From contig NZ_JAOARO010000087.1 of assembly GCF_025211055.1 (NCBI RefSeq), forward strand, positions 1-64,000: DNA of 64,000 nt, in the 5' to 3' direction. Position 1 is the first letter of the stretch. Each line of letters starts with the position of its first letter. Shown here in pieces: positions 26,581 through 35,756 of this stretch. The position numbers and the translations under genes were made by a program. The notes beneath the pieces are model-generated. The model was not told the origin of the DNA, made no database searches, and saw nothing but the letters and a program-made list of their open reading frames with translations. This DNA comes from Vallitalea sp. (GTDB taxonomy: Bacteria > Bacillota > Clostridia > Lachnospirales > Vallitaleaceae).

Positions 26581-28494
26581 ATGATAGAATTGGGGATTAA
26601 TAATTTATCAAAGAGTTTTGGAGCTAATAAAATATTTGAAAATGTTAGTTTTGATATAAAAACAGGAGAAATAGTTGGATTAATTGGTGGGAATGGAACT
26701 GGTAAGACAACCATAATGAAAATTCTTATGGGGCATGAAGATTATGAAGGTGAAGTTTTCTATCGTAAAGGCGTCACTCTAGGATACCTTGACCAAATAC
26801 CTGTCTTTGAAGAAGATTATAGTGTTAAGGAAGTACTTTATCTTGCATTTAGTGATGTATATGATATTAAAAAGAAGATGATAAAGATTGAACATTCATT
26901 AACTAATGAGGGTAATGATATTGATAAACTCATGAAGGAATACGGTCAGCTTCAAGAAAGGTTTGAGCTTCTAGGAGGATATGACATTGATGAGAAGATG
27001 AGTAAGGTAACAATAGGACTTAGGATATCTGACTCCATACAGAAGATGAAGTTTGCTAATCTAAGCGGTGGTGAAAAATCTAAGATTATGCTTGGTAAGA
27101 TATTATTAGAAAAACCAGAGTTGCTACTTCTTGACGAACCTTCCAATCATCTTGATTTAAAATCAATTGAATGGTTGGAAGAGTACTTGAAAGAATACAA
27201 AGGTTCAGTACTTATAATATCTCATGATAGATATTTTTTGGATAGAGTGGTTAATAAAATAGTTGAATTAGAATATAATGGTACTTCAATATATCATGGT
27301 AACTACACATATTATCTAATGGAAAAAGAAAGACGGTTTATTGAAGCATACAATAGATATAAGCAAAACCAGAAGAAGATCAATAAGATGGAAGAGCAGA
27401 TTAAAAGGTATCGTATCTGGGGGAAGATGCGTGACAGCGATAAGATGTATGTTAGAGCCAAAGAGTTGGAAAAAAGACTTGCTAAAATGGAAAAATTAGA
27501 TAAACCTGTTTTGGAGAAAACTAAAATCAAATTGTCTAGTAAAGGATTTGATAGAACAGGAAAAGAAGTTTTGATATTGAAAGAGATTGAAAAGAGTTTT
27601 GAAAGCAGAATACTGTTTTCAGGGCTTAATCTGACATTGTTCTATCAAGATAGTTTAGCTATACTTGGTGATAACGGCACAGGTAAATCTACATTGATAA
27701 AGATTGTAATGGAAGATTTTGAAAAAGATAAAGGCAGTATAAAATATGGTTCAAACATAAATATCGGATATCTGCCTCAAGAGGTTAAATTTGAAGATGA
27801 AAATACATCTATACTTGAAGCATTTCAATATAAGTATAACATCACAATAGGAGAAGCAAGAAAAGAATTGGCTAAGGTATTATTTATTAAAGATGAAGTA
27901 TACAAAAAAATAAGTATTTTATCTGGGGGAGAAAAAAGCAGATTAAAATTATGTATGCTCATGTACGAAAAAGTTAATTTCATGATATTAGACGAACCAA
28001 CGAATCATTTGGATATTGATTCAAGGGAAATCTTAGAAGAGACATTACTTGATTTTAAGGGTACTATACTTTTTGTATCTCATGACCGTTATTTTATTAA
28101 TAAAATAGCTACTAAAATAGGGGAAATAGAAAATGAAAGGTTAGAATTCTATAATGGAGATTATGAATATTATAAGAATGAATTACTGAAAAAAGCTGAT
28201 AGTATTATCCTTAAAAGAGGACAAGTAAATAGAAGTAGTAATAAAAATTATAATCGTAAAAGAGAAAATGATAATGAAAAGATTATAAAAAGAAAAAAGA
28301 AACTATTAGAATCAATAGAAATAGAGATTGAATCAATAGAATTATCTATTGATGAACTAGACAAAGAGATGTTAGAAAATAGTACAGATGTAGGTAAACT
28401 GAATGAAATATCCATTAAACAAAATAATAAGAAAGAAGTACTTAGTAAACTACTAGAAGAATGGGAAAGCATTAGCGAAGAAATAATACTATAG
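26581..28494 (+). CDS. ABC-F ribosome-associated ATPase
   Basis: A 637-residue protein with two ABC ATPase domains and no membrane segment. Walker A motifs are GGNGTGKTT (about residue 38) and GDNGTGKST (about 365); signatures are LSGGEKSK and LSGGEKSR; Walker B is LLLLDEPSNHLD and MILDEPTNHLD. The interdomain linker around 245-295 is basic and coiled, the part that reaches the ribosomal P-site tRNA in this family. A C-terminal coiled coil (about 555-637) resembles the YdiF/Uup branch. It could be a translation factor or an antibiotic-resistance type. AAAGG lies 10 bases before the chosen ATG. Confidence 0.93.
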   Translation: MIELGINNLSKSFGANKIFENVSFDIKTGEIVGLIGGNGTGKTTIMKILMGHEDYEGEVFYRKGVTLGYLDQIPVFEEDYSVKEVLYLAFSDVYDIKKKMIKIEHSLTNEGNDIDKLMKEYGQLQERFELLGGYDIDEKMSKVTIGLRISDSIQKMKFANLSGGEKSKIMLGKILLEKPELLLLDEPSNHLDLKSIEWLEEYLKEYKGSVLIISHDRYFLDRVVNKIVELEYNGTSIYHGNYTYYLMEKERRFIEAYNRYKQNQKKINKMEEQIKRYRIWGKMRDSDKMYVRAKELEKRLAKMEKLDKPVLEKTKIKLSSKGFDRTGKEVLILKEIEKSFESRILFSGLNLTLFYQDSLAILGDNGTGKSTLIKIVMEDFEKDKGSIKYGSNINIGYLPQEVKFEDENTSILEAFQYKYNITIGEARKELAKVLFIKDEVYKKISILSGGEKSRLKLCMLMYEKVNFMILDEPTNHLDIDSREILEETLLDFKGTILFVSHDRYFINKIATKIGEIENERLEFYNGDYEYYKNELLKKADSIILKRGQVNRSSNKNYNRKRENDNEKIIKRKKKLLESIEIEIESIELSIDELDKEMLENSTDVGKLNEISIKQNNKKEVLSKLLEEWESISEEIIL

Positions 28495-28517
28495 AGGAGC
28501 TTCATAAGCTCCTCTAT
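28491..28517. terminator. Bidirectional terminator
   Basis: A perfect 12-bp palindrome with a CAT loop (ATAGAGGAGCTT with AAGCTCCTCTAT) separates two convergent genes. Confidence 0.75.
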
Positions 28518-28525
28518 CCTCTATT

Positions 28526-29887
28526 TTAATATCTTGCAGAACTAGAAATTTTATGATGTTTGGAAGGGTATTTTTTTAAGTAATATGATTTGTTTTTTAT
28601 TATTTTTTCTATTAGTTCTATCAATATGTCAACTTCTGAATAATCATTATACAGACCGAAACTTATTCTAACCATGCCAGGACGTGGATAACGAGGATTT
28701 TTTCGCAGTTTATTGATATCATTTTTGGTTAGGTATAATAATTTTTGTACATAAGGTTGAGCACAGAAGCATCCGCTTCTTACGCTTATACCTGCTTCTT
28801 CTGATAAAATATTAGCTACTACAGAATGATGTAGCCCTTTTATATTGAATGTAATGATACCTATTCTATTGTCACAATCATTTTCATTACCATATATGAT
28901 AACGTCTTTAATCTTGTTTAATTTATTTAATGTATATTCAGTTAGGTTTAATTCCATGTTTTCTATGTAATACATACCTAACTTTTTCATTTCCATTAAT
29001 GAAGCATTGAGGGCAACTACTCCCATGATATTAGGGGTCCCTGCTTCCTCTTTATATGGTACATCATCCCACATAACACTACTGGGTGTAACTATTTTTA
29101 CAGTCCCACCACCAACCTGAGTAGGTGAACCATACTTGAAAACATTCTTAGGACCTATAAGGACACCTGTACCAAAAGGTGCATATATTTTATGACCAGA
29201 AAAAACTAGATAGTCAATATGATCATTTGTATAAGATGGTTTCATGTCTATAGGTGAATGAGGAATAAGCTGAGCACCGTCAATAAGGATTTTAGCTCCG
29301 TACCTATGTGCTAGCTTTGCAAATTCATGAATATCAGTTTTGTATCCAGTAACATTAGAAGCTCCAGAAATGGTTACTAATCTAACTTTACCCTTATACT
29401 TTTTTAGCTTTTGTTCACAGTCTTCTAGAGATAGATTTCCTTTATTATCCAAATTAATATAGTCCATGTTAAAATTTTTTCTCCAGGGCAGATCATTGGA
29501 ATGATGTTCCATGAATGAAGATAATATTATTCCATTATGAATAACTTGTGATAATTTATTGGAAACTTTATTAATAGCTTCAGTAGTATTCTTAACAAAT
29601 ATGACTGTAGAATAGTCCCTATCCATGTTAACAAAATCAGCTACAGTTTTTCTTGTAGCATCGTATATTTCTGATGATAGATTAGATTTATAGCCTGTTC
29701 CACGATGTATAGATGAATACCAGGGGGCAAAATCATTAATAGCTTCCATAACAGATGTCAATGGTGGTGTAGTTGCAGCATTATCAAAGTTAATTTCTTT
29801 GGTGTATTTACCGTTAGATAAAGGAATTGATACGTCAGTACCTACTACAAGATATTTATAATTTGGTTGAGAAGAGTAGTAATGCAT
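28526..29887 (-). CDS. Class V aminotransferase, cysteine desulfurase-like
   Basis: A 453-residue PLP enzyme of the NifS/SufS fold. The PLP lysine is in FSGHKIYAPFGTG, the PLP aspartate region is KILIDGAQL, and the catalytic-Cys loop is SVRSGCFCAQPY. EINFDNAATTPP marks the N-terminus. It would take sulfur from cysteine as an enzyme persulfide, or act on a related amino acid. A C-terminal extension rich in Lys/Tyr/His is present. ATG at 29887 follows GAGGTGG. It has no iscU/sufU neighbour, so its sulfur acceptor is unknown. Confidence 0.85.
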   Translation of the reverse strand: MHYYSSQPNYKYLVVGTDVSIPLSNGKYTKEINFDNAATTPPLTSVMEAINDFAPWYSSIHRGTGYKSNLSSEIYDATRKTVADFVNMDRDYSTVIFVKNTTEAINKVSNKLSQVIHNGIILSSFMEHHSNDLPWRKNFNMDYINLDNKGNLSLEDCEQKLKKYKGKVRLVTISGASNVTGYKTDIHEFAKLAHRYGAKILIDGAQLIPHSPIDMKPSYTNDHIDYLVFSGHKIYAPFGTGVLIGPKNVFKYGSPTQVGGGTVKIVTPSSVMWDDVPYKEEAGTPNIMGVVALNASLMEMKKLGMYYIENMELNLTEYTLNKLNKIKDVIIYGNENDCDNRIGIITFNIKGLHHSVVANILSEEAGISVRSGCFCAQPYVQKLLYLTKNDINKLRKNPRYPRPGMVRISFGLYNDYSEVDILIELIEKIIKNKSYYLKKYPSKHHKISSSARY

Positions 29888-29912
29888 AAAAATCCACCTC
29901 ATTTATCTATTA

Positions 29913-29948
29913 CTTCAATCCGTAATAGAGTCCTATCACGGATTGAAG
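29913..29948. repeat. Inverted repeat upstream of the cysteine desulfurase-like gene
   Basis: CTTCAATCCGT and ACGGATTGAAG form a perfect 11-bp stem around a 14-base loop, just 26 bases before the start codon of the minus-strand gene. It may be an operator or 5' UTR hairpin. Confidence 0.6.
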
Positions 29949-30156
29949 ATCTATAAAAATATCAATGATTAACTATATTAAAGCTAATCATTAATAATCA
30001 AAATAATATCTATGTTAGATAGTAAAAACCTTTTTTAATATAATATGCCAGCTATTTGAATACGTGAAGAAAATGTAAACCTACTTAATTTTTACATAGT
30101 ATGATATAACATATTATTCATGATAATAGTAAATACTAATGTAGGAGGTGATAAGT

Positions 30157-30861
30157 TTGAATGAGAGTCTTGTAGTCATTGTAAGAGGTGTAATAGGTTT
30201 CTTTTCATTGTTAATATTTACACGTCTACTAGGAAAACAGCAAGTTAGTCAATTAACTCTATTTGAATATATTCTAGGAATAACTATTGGATCGATGGCG
30301 TCTACACTTACTACTGATTTAAGTTCTGCTGCATGGCCACATTGGGTAGGATTGGTAGTATGGGCTGCACTGGTATACTTAGTTCAGGTACTTACGATAA
30401 AATTCCCTATATTATCAGAATACATTAATGGAAAACCTAGAGTACTAATAGCTAACGGAAAAATACTTGAAAAAAACTTAAAAAAGCTAAGATATAGTTT
30501 ATATGAATTATTGGAGCAGTTAAGAGTAAATAATATTTTTGATATTAGTCAAGTTGAATTTGCGGTACTTGAAACCAATGGAAAGTTAACGGTACTTAAA
30601 AAATCTCAATTTCAAGCTTTGACTCCAAAAGATATGAATATATCAACAGATTATATAGGACTTAGTACAGAATTAATCTATAATGGTGTGGTTATGGAGC
30701 ATAATCTTGAAAAGGTTGATTTAGATGAAAAATGGCTTAACAGTCAATTGAAGACTAGAGGAATAAAAAATCCTCAGGAAGTTTTCTTGGCAGTACTTAA
30801 TACATCAGGTGAGTTATATATTGATTTATATAGAGACCATCTAGATGACAAATCCTTGTAA
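30157..30861 (+). CDS. YetF-family (DUF421) membrane protein
   Basis: A 234-residue protein with three N-terminal membrane helices (IVRGVIGFFSLLIFTRLLG, YILGITIGSMAS, HWVGLVVWAALVYLV) and a soluble DUF421 domain (PRVLIANGKIL, LRYSLYELLEQLR, EFAVLETNGKLTVL). Members occur in many spore formers, and some are sporulation-linked, but molecular function is unknown. TTG at 30157 lies 6 bases after AGGAGGTG; an upstream GTG is inside that site. It is followed by its usual clostridial partner, a DUF4363 gene. Confidence 0.9.
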   Translation: MNESLVVIVRGVIGFFSLLIFTRLLGKQQVSQLTLFEYILGITIGSMASTLTTDLSSAAWPHWVGLVVWAALVYLVQVLTIKFPILSEYINGKPRVLIANGKILEKNLKKLRYSLYELLEQLRVNNIFDISQVEFAVLETNGKLTVLKKSQFQALTPKDMNISTDYIGLSTELIYNGVVMEHNLEKVDLDEKWLNSQLKTRGIKNPQEVFLAVLNTSGELYIDLYRDHLDDKSL

Positions 30862-30890
30862 AATGGTTATAATAGAAAGGAAAGTTCTAA

Positions 30891-31256
30891 ATGAAGAGGG
30901 TTATAATAATCACATGCACTTGCATACTTTTAGGAATATTTATTCTAATAATGAATTCTGGTAGTTTCTTAAAAAAATCTTTCACAAATCGAGATGATGT
31001 GGAAACATTATTACAGAACTTGAATGAAGATATAGTAAATGGTGATTGGAAAAAAGGTCAAGAAGACATAGAAAAATTAATAGATGCATGGGATATGGTA
31101 AGCAAAAGAATTCAATTCAGTGTTGAAAGAGATGACTTAATGGGTATTGAACTATCTATTGCTAGGCTTAAGGGGTCAATACGTGGTGAAAACAAAGATC
31201 AATCCTTAATTGGATTTGAAGAACTGAAATCATACTGGAACAACTTAGAAGAGTAG
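30891..31256 (+). CDS. DUF4363-family protein
   Basis: A 121-residue protein with one N-terminal hydrophobic helix (residues 3-22, an uncleaved anchor or signal) and a helical exterior domain (DDVETLLQNLNEDIVNGDW, KLIDAWDMVSKRI). This is the DUF4363 architecture. It lies 29 bases behind the YetF-like gene, the common pairing in Clostridia, and 8 bases before a methyltransferase gene. Its role is unknown; a partner function with YetF is likely from context. Confidence 0.82.
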   Translation: MKRVIIITCTCILLGIFILIMNSGSFLKKSFTNRDDVETLLQNLNEDIVNGDWKKGQEDIEKLIDAWDMVSKRIQFSVERDDLMGIELSIARLKGSIRGENKDQSLIGFEELKSYWNNLEE

Positions 31257-31264
31257 GTGGATAA

Positions 31265-31996
31265 ATGAGTTTTTATAAAAGTATATCTAAATCTTATGAT
31301 AACATATTTCCTTTGAAAGAAAGCATGGTTAATTACGTCCTAGAAAGTATTTCAGATTATTCATCTTGTAGATTATTAGATATTGGATGTGCTACTGGAC
31401 ATATGGCTGGAACTATTGCTGCAAAAGATGTAGAAGTTATAGGGATTGACCTGAATTCTGAAATGATAAAATATGCAGCAAATAATTTTGAAAAGGACAA
31501 TATCTGTTTTCAAGTTATGGATATGTTGAAAATAGAAGAAAAATTCAAAAAAAATAGTTTTGATATAGTTACTTGTTTTGGTAATACATTAGTTCACTTG
31601 ACTAATGAAGAGGAGATATTTGAAGCTTTGAAGAATATGAAAGCTGTTCTAAAAGCTAATGGTAAGCTTTTAATTCAGATATTGAATTATCAGTATATCT
31701 TAGATAAAAGTATCAAAAAATTACCTATCATAGAAAATGAGTATATCAAATTTGAGAGATTCTATACAGAACAAATAAGGGATGAAAGATTAATTTTTGA
31801 GACAAGATTAACTATAAGAAACACAGGAGAGATAATTTCAAATGAAATATACCTGTATCCTTTATTGGAAAAACAATTGAATACTTATCTTGAAAAACTA
31901 GGATTTCGTAATATTAAGTTCTATAAGAATTTTAATAGAGAACCTGCATCTTATAATCATCTGCCTTTGGTTGTAGAGGCATCATTAGGTGAATAA
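31265..31996 (+). CDS. Class I SAM-dependent methyltransferase
   Basis: A 243-residue Rossmann-fold methyltransferase. Motif I is LLDIGCATGHMAG (about residues 36-48), the acidic SAM ribose contact is in VIGIDLNSEM, and motif IV-like FDIVTCFGNTLVHL follows. The C-terminal half resembles glycine/sarcosine-type or YqeM-like enzymes with a beta extension. The substrate is not predictable. It is the last gene of the yetF operon, with only 8 bases separating it from the DUF4363 gene. Confidence 0.87.
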   Translation: MSFYKSISKSYDNIFPLKESMVNYVLESISDYSSCRLLDIGCATGHMAGTIAAKDVEVIGIDLNSEMIKYAANNFEKDNICFQVMDMLKIEEKFKKNSFDIVTCFGNTLVHLTNEEEIFEALKNMKAVLKANGKLLIQILNYQYILDKSIKKLPIIENEYIKFERFYTEQIRDERLIFETRLTIRNTGEIISNEIYLYPLLEKQLNTYLEKLGFRNIKFYKNFNREPASYNHLPLVVEASLGE

Positions 31997-32027
31997 AAGA
32001 TACAGGTTAAAAAACGTATTATAATAT

Positions 32028-33479
32028 TTAGTTTACTGATTTATTGTTTTCTTTGTATTTTTTGGTATTTCTTTTGATTTCAATTATAGGTTTTCTAAGG
32101 AGTATATTAGAAAGGGCTTTCCCATTAAAAGGAATGAGAGGCCATGTATATCGCATACCACTAAAGGTTTTGGTTGTTCCCATAATGATAAGTATGATTA
32201 TTATACCGGCAAAAAATCCATATGCATTAAATAAACCAGTTAACAATAATAGGAATAGTCTAAATAAGCGTATTGCTAGTGCAAATTCAATGCTTGGAGA
32301 AGCAAAAGTACATATTCCTACAATTGCCATATACAATATGGTTTCTGGTATGAACCAACCTACATCTACAGCAAACTGACTAAGAATCAAACCACCGATT
32401 ATACCTAGAGAAGTAGATAAGGTATTAGGGGTATGAATTGATGCAATCCTTAACATATCAAGACCTAACTCCAATATAATGAATTGAATGAATAAAGGAA
32501 TATTACCAACTTCTTCTGGACCAATGAATTCTAAAGCTTCAGGTAAATACCATGGATTTAATGCCAATAAAAGCCAAAGTGGTGATAATACCGTAGCTAT
32601 AAAAATGGACAAAAACCTTATCCATCTTATATATGTTCCTACTAACGGATTTTGATAATAGTCTTCCGAATGTTGAGTAAAATGAAAGAATGTAGTAGGC
32701 AATAATATTACACTTGGGGATGTATCTACTATAATAACAATATGACCCTCAAGAAGATGAGCTGCCACAACGTCAGGTCTTTCTGTAAAACGTACTTGTG
32801 GCATTGGGTTATACCATTTTTTCTTTATTAAAAGTTCTTCTAGTGATTTTTCAGCCATGATAAGGGATTCAACTTGAATATTATCAATTTTTTTGTGAAG
32901 GTCTTCAAGTAGTTTATCATCAACAAGGTCTGCTATATAACCAATTGAAACATCTGTTTTAGAACGTTTTCCTACGGTAGTCATTTCAAAGATTAATCTA
33001 GAATCTCTTACCCTTCTTCTTATTAATGCAGTATTGAAGATAACAGTTTCAACTAATCCATCACGAGAACCTCGAGTTACTTTTTCAAGATCAGGTTCTT
33101 CTGGACCTCTTGTAGGATAAGTTCTAGCATCAATTATTATACCCTCAGATTGATTTTCTAATATTAACCCGACTGCTCCTGATAGTACAGAATCTCTAAT
33201 AGTATCATAATCATTGAAGGTTTCAACTTCTATATATCCAATATGACTTGAGATCCATTGTTTTAAATCATTGATATTGGTATCCTGCGTAGGTAGGTTC
33301 TGTAGGTTTTCTAATAACCATAACATTATATCGTCTTTTGCAAATCCATCTATAAAGACAAGATATCCTTTTGTATTCCCAAAAGTAAGGTCTCGTCCAA
33401 TGATATCAAAGCTTTTTTTGATAGGTAGTATTTTATTGATTACATCAATATTTTTTGTCAGGTTTTTCGATAATATCAT
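32028..33479 (-). CDS. SpoVAF/GerA-family spore germination protein
   Basis: A 483-residue membrane protein of the GerA A-subunit family. A cytosolic N-terminal half (FDIIGRDLTFG, FIDGFAKDD, PTRGPEEPDLEKVTRGSRDG, NTALIRRRVRD) is followed by about five membrane helices from residue 280 on. The very similar SpoVAF start and RGPEEP signature favour SpoVAF over nutrient-receptor A subunits. In Bacillus it sits in the spore inner membrane and modulates dipicolinate release and germinant response. Here it is not beside other spoVA genes or GerB/GerC subunits. It follows a small zinc-ribbon gene with 9 bases between. Confidence 0.9.
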   Translation of the reverse strand: MILSKNLTKNIDVINKILPIKKSFDIIGRDLTFGNTKGYLVFIDGFAKDDIMLWLLENLQNLPTQDTNINDLKQWISSHIGYIEVETFNDYDTIRDSVLSGAVGLILENQSEGIIIDARTYPTRGPEEPDLEKVTRGSRDGLVETVIFNTALIRRRVRDSRLIFEMTTVGKRSKTDVSIGYIADLVDDKLLEDLHKKIDNIQVESLIMAEKSLEELLIKKKWYNPMPQVRFTERPDVVAAHLLEGHIVIIVDTSPSVILLPTTFFHFTQHSEDYYQNPLVGTYIRWIRFLSIFIATVLSPLWLLLALNPWYLPEALEFIGPEEVGNIPLFIQFIILELGLDMLRIASIHTPNTLSTSLGIIGGLILSQFAVDVGWFIPETILYMAIVGICTFASPSIEFALAIRLFRLFLLLLTGLFNAYGFFAGIIIILIIMGTTKTFSGMRYTWPLIPFNGKALSNILLRKPIIEIKRNTKKYKENNKSVN

Positions 33480-33488
33480 TATAATCTC

Positions 33489-33797
33489 CTATCCTAAGAA
33501 TTCAGGTTTTCTTGTGCGGTCAGAGCGTACAGCTTTTTGGAGTATAGTGAAATCGAATTGGTCAGGATTTAAGTTGAAATCACATGGGAATTTGGTACCA
33601 CAATCTACACATTGGATGTATTGAAAAGAATCCCCATTTTCCCTAGTATCAAATTCAAAAGATAGATTCTTATCATTTTGCGGTATATTATTATCACCTG
33701 TACCTATCTTATAAGAATAGGTGAAGGTAGCTTGATGTTTTGCTATTAGATTAGTGGAATTACAAACAGGGCAATGTATAGAATTATTTAAATTCAT
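33489..33797 (-). CDS. Small zinc-ribbon protein upstream of the SpoVAF-like gene
   Basis: A 102-residue protein with CPVC at residues 9-12 and CVDC at about 64-67, a split zinc ribbon around a variable polar loop. The family is not recognised. Its start follows GGAAGTGAT and its stop is 9 bases before the germination gene, so they are probably co-transcribed in the forespore. A structural or regulatory role is possible but undetermined. Confidence 0.7.
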   Translation of the reverse strand: MNLNNSIHCPVCNSTNLIAKHQATFTYSYKIGTGDNNIPQNDKNLSFEFDTRENGDSFQYIQCVDCGTKFPCDFNLNPDQFDFTILQKAVRSDRTRKPEFLG

Positions 33798-33884
33798 TTA
33801 ATCACTTCCTTGATAATTATTATATATAATAAGTATTACCAATTACTAATTATATATGTTGTCAAATAAAAATTAACACCTCTA

Positions 33885-35084
33885 TTATATCGAAGATATA
33901 CCTGCCGCTATTTTTATTTGCTTTTGATGTTCATCATTAATTAGTCCATCTTTATGTCTTGTGCTGTTAAGAAAATGAATATCAAAATGACCCGTAAAGT
34001 TATTATTGGTTATATATTGTATACTATGAGGCATAAAAGACATTGAAGCAGCTACTTTTCTTCCATCAATTTCTACGATAACAGGTCTTACTACCCATGA
34101 ATAACCACCCCATATTCCCTTTGCAATTGCTGTATCATTAGCTGTAAGGGGTTCGCAATCAGCATGATTAGCTCCAATAGTTCTCTTTATATTAAAAGTT
34201 TTTCCAGTATGAAAATCCGTTATTTTAGCTGTTTCGTTAATGGGAAATACATATTGTGCCTCCAAAAACCAATCAAGATATTCACCATGTTTAGTTGATA
34301 CAGTAGACTTAACAGGTATATTATGGACTGGTACTTTCACTCTTTGTCCAATACTTAGCATGGTATTTTCGTTATAATTATTAACTTTCATAAGTTCCGT
34401 CTGAGGTATACCGTATTTAATTGATATAGTCCATATATTTTCTCCGGATTGGACTGAATGAGTAATATAGCTTACGGTAGGTGTGGCAGAAGGTGTATCT
34501 ATGGTACCTGTAGTGGTATTAGAACTAACTCCATTTATTTTTAATGTTTGACCAATGTATATAACATCACTAGATAAATTGTTAAGCTTTTTTAAATTAT
34601 TAACAGTTGTACCATAGGCTTTTGAGATTTTGTAGAGGGTATCACCAGCCACTACCTTATAAGTAGCTCCTCCTCTTGGAATTAACAGATCCTGATTAAC
34701 ATAAATGACATCTGATTTTAAGTTATTCAATGACTTTAAGGCATCTACGGTTGTATCATATTTCTTGGATATTTTCCATAAGGTATCTCCGCTGACTACC
34801 TTGTATGTGGTACTAGTAGTAGCTGCACTTACATTTGTATTGTTCATTAATGGAACTGATGCAATAAGCATAGTACCTAGCATAACCTTACATAAGTTTA
34901 TTTTAAGTTTTGGAAATTGCGTATTAATATAGTCTCTAATAGCATCATAAAATTGATTTTTCTTTTTAATATTAATCTGTCCATATTCATCAGCAAATTC
35001 AGTATCAATACTGTCTAAATAGAGTATAAGTGTATATTCTCCGTTATCCTGTTTAATTAATCTATAATTATTATTAAAGTTCAT
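33885..35084 (-). CDS. Triple-LysM protein, spore-type
   Basis: A 399-residue protein. An unusual N-terminal cytosolic-like segment of about 60 residues precedes a hydrophobic signal or anchor (LCKVMLGTMLIASVPLM). Three LysM repeats follow, each with a YKVVSGDTLWKIS-type start: about 93-136, 140-183 and 208-253. Residues 265-399 form a conserved C-terminal domain (TIGANHADCEPL, GHFDIHFLNSTRHKDG). LysM binds peptidoglycan, so the protein likely works at the spore cortex or cell wall. The C-terminal domain occurs in clostridial cortex/coat proteins; its activity is unknown. Confidence 0.85.
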   Translation of the reverse strand: MNFNNNYRLIKQDNGEYTLILYLDSIDTEFADEYGQINIKKKNQFYDAIRDYINTQFPKLKINLCKVMLGTMLIASVPLMNNTNVSAATTSTTYKVVSGDTLWKISKKYDTTVDALKSLNNLKSDVIYVNQDLLIPRGGATYKVVAGDTLYKISKAYGTTVNNLKKLNNLSSDVIYIGQTLKINGVSSNTTTGTIDTPSATPTVSYITHSVQSGENIWTISIKYGIPQTELMKVNNYNENTMLSIGQRVKVPVHNIPVKSTVSTKHGEYLDWFLEAQYVFPINETAKITDFHTGKTFNIKRTIGANHADCEPLTANDTAIAKGIWGGYSWVVRPVIVEIDGRKVAASMSFMPHSIQYITNNNFTGHFDIHFLNSTRHKDGLINDEHQKQIKIAAGISSI

Positions 35085-35308
35085 AATTACCTCCTTGATG
35101 ATATATTTTTTTATAATATTAGGTTATGTATTATGAATTAAAATTATTGAGTAAAATTTATTGTATTAATATATTTTTTTAGGGAAAATAAGATTAATAT
35201 AACACTTGATACTATTATTTTTAACCTTATTTTATGGAAACACTTGAAATATTTCTCAAAATACATTATTATGAAATTATAAATGATGAGTGGTAATTAT
35301 AATACTCA
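35085..35308. other. Divergent intergenic region, AT-rich
   Basis: Between the LysM gene and the gcv promoter. It contains the ribosome site of the LysM gene and no ORF. No palindrome of note was seen. Confidence 0.4.
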
Positions 35309-35337
35309 TTAACATATATAATAGTATATAATATGAT
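35309..35337 (+). promoter_or_regulatory. Sigma-A promoter of the gcv operon
   Basis: TTAACA (35309-35314), 17-base spacer, TATGAT (35332-35337). Start near 35344, just before the riboswitch. Confidence 0.7.
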
Positions 35338-35361
35338 TTAGATAATAATTAAATAGTGAAT

Positions 35362-35540
35362 CCTATGGGAAAATTGCGAGAGATACCTATTAAGGAGCCG
35401 AAGAAGCAACATAGAAATAAGCCATATTTCTATGGAATCTTTCAGGTAAAAGGATCGTAATTGGATGGGAATTCTGGAAAGCTTTTTGAAAGCACCGAAG
35501 GAGCAATATCTTAATGATAGAATCTCTCAGGTAAAAATAC
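35362..35540 (+). promoter_or_regulatory. Tandem glycine riboswitch
   Basis: Two aptamers in series. Aptamer 1 holds GCGAGAG, GAGCCGAAGAAGCAA and AATCTTTCAGGTAAAAGGAT. Aptamer 2 holds GGAAAGC, CACCGAAGGAGCAA and AATCTCTCAGGTAAAAATACAGGA. These are the canonical glycine motifs. A terminator follows directly, so glycine binding should switch the glycine cleavage operon on. Confidence 0.95.
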
Positions 35541-35586
35541 AGGATAAGACGGCATTTATATTAAAATGCTCTCTTATCCTTTTTTA
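35541..35586 (+). terminator. Glycine-riboswitch terminator
   Basis: AGGATAAGA pairs with TCTTATCCT, with an inner GCATTT/AAATGC stem, then T6. Its left arm overlaps the end of aptamer 2. Confidence 0.9.
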
Positions 35587-35756
35587 AATCATAATACTAA
35601 TATATTTATTTCAATATAAGTTGAATTAAATAATTGCTATAGAGGCAGCAATTATTTAGAACTAATAGGTTTTTAAAATTAAGGGAAATATATTGAACTA
35701 ATTAAAATGGGTGTATAGATATATAAGTTCAATATATAAATAAGGGAGGTTTACAT

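Noticed and set aside
30040..30130. Sigma-G promoter for the yetF-like gene
   Set aside because: TGAATA is present but the -10 region is a poor match.
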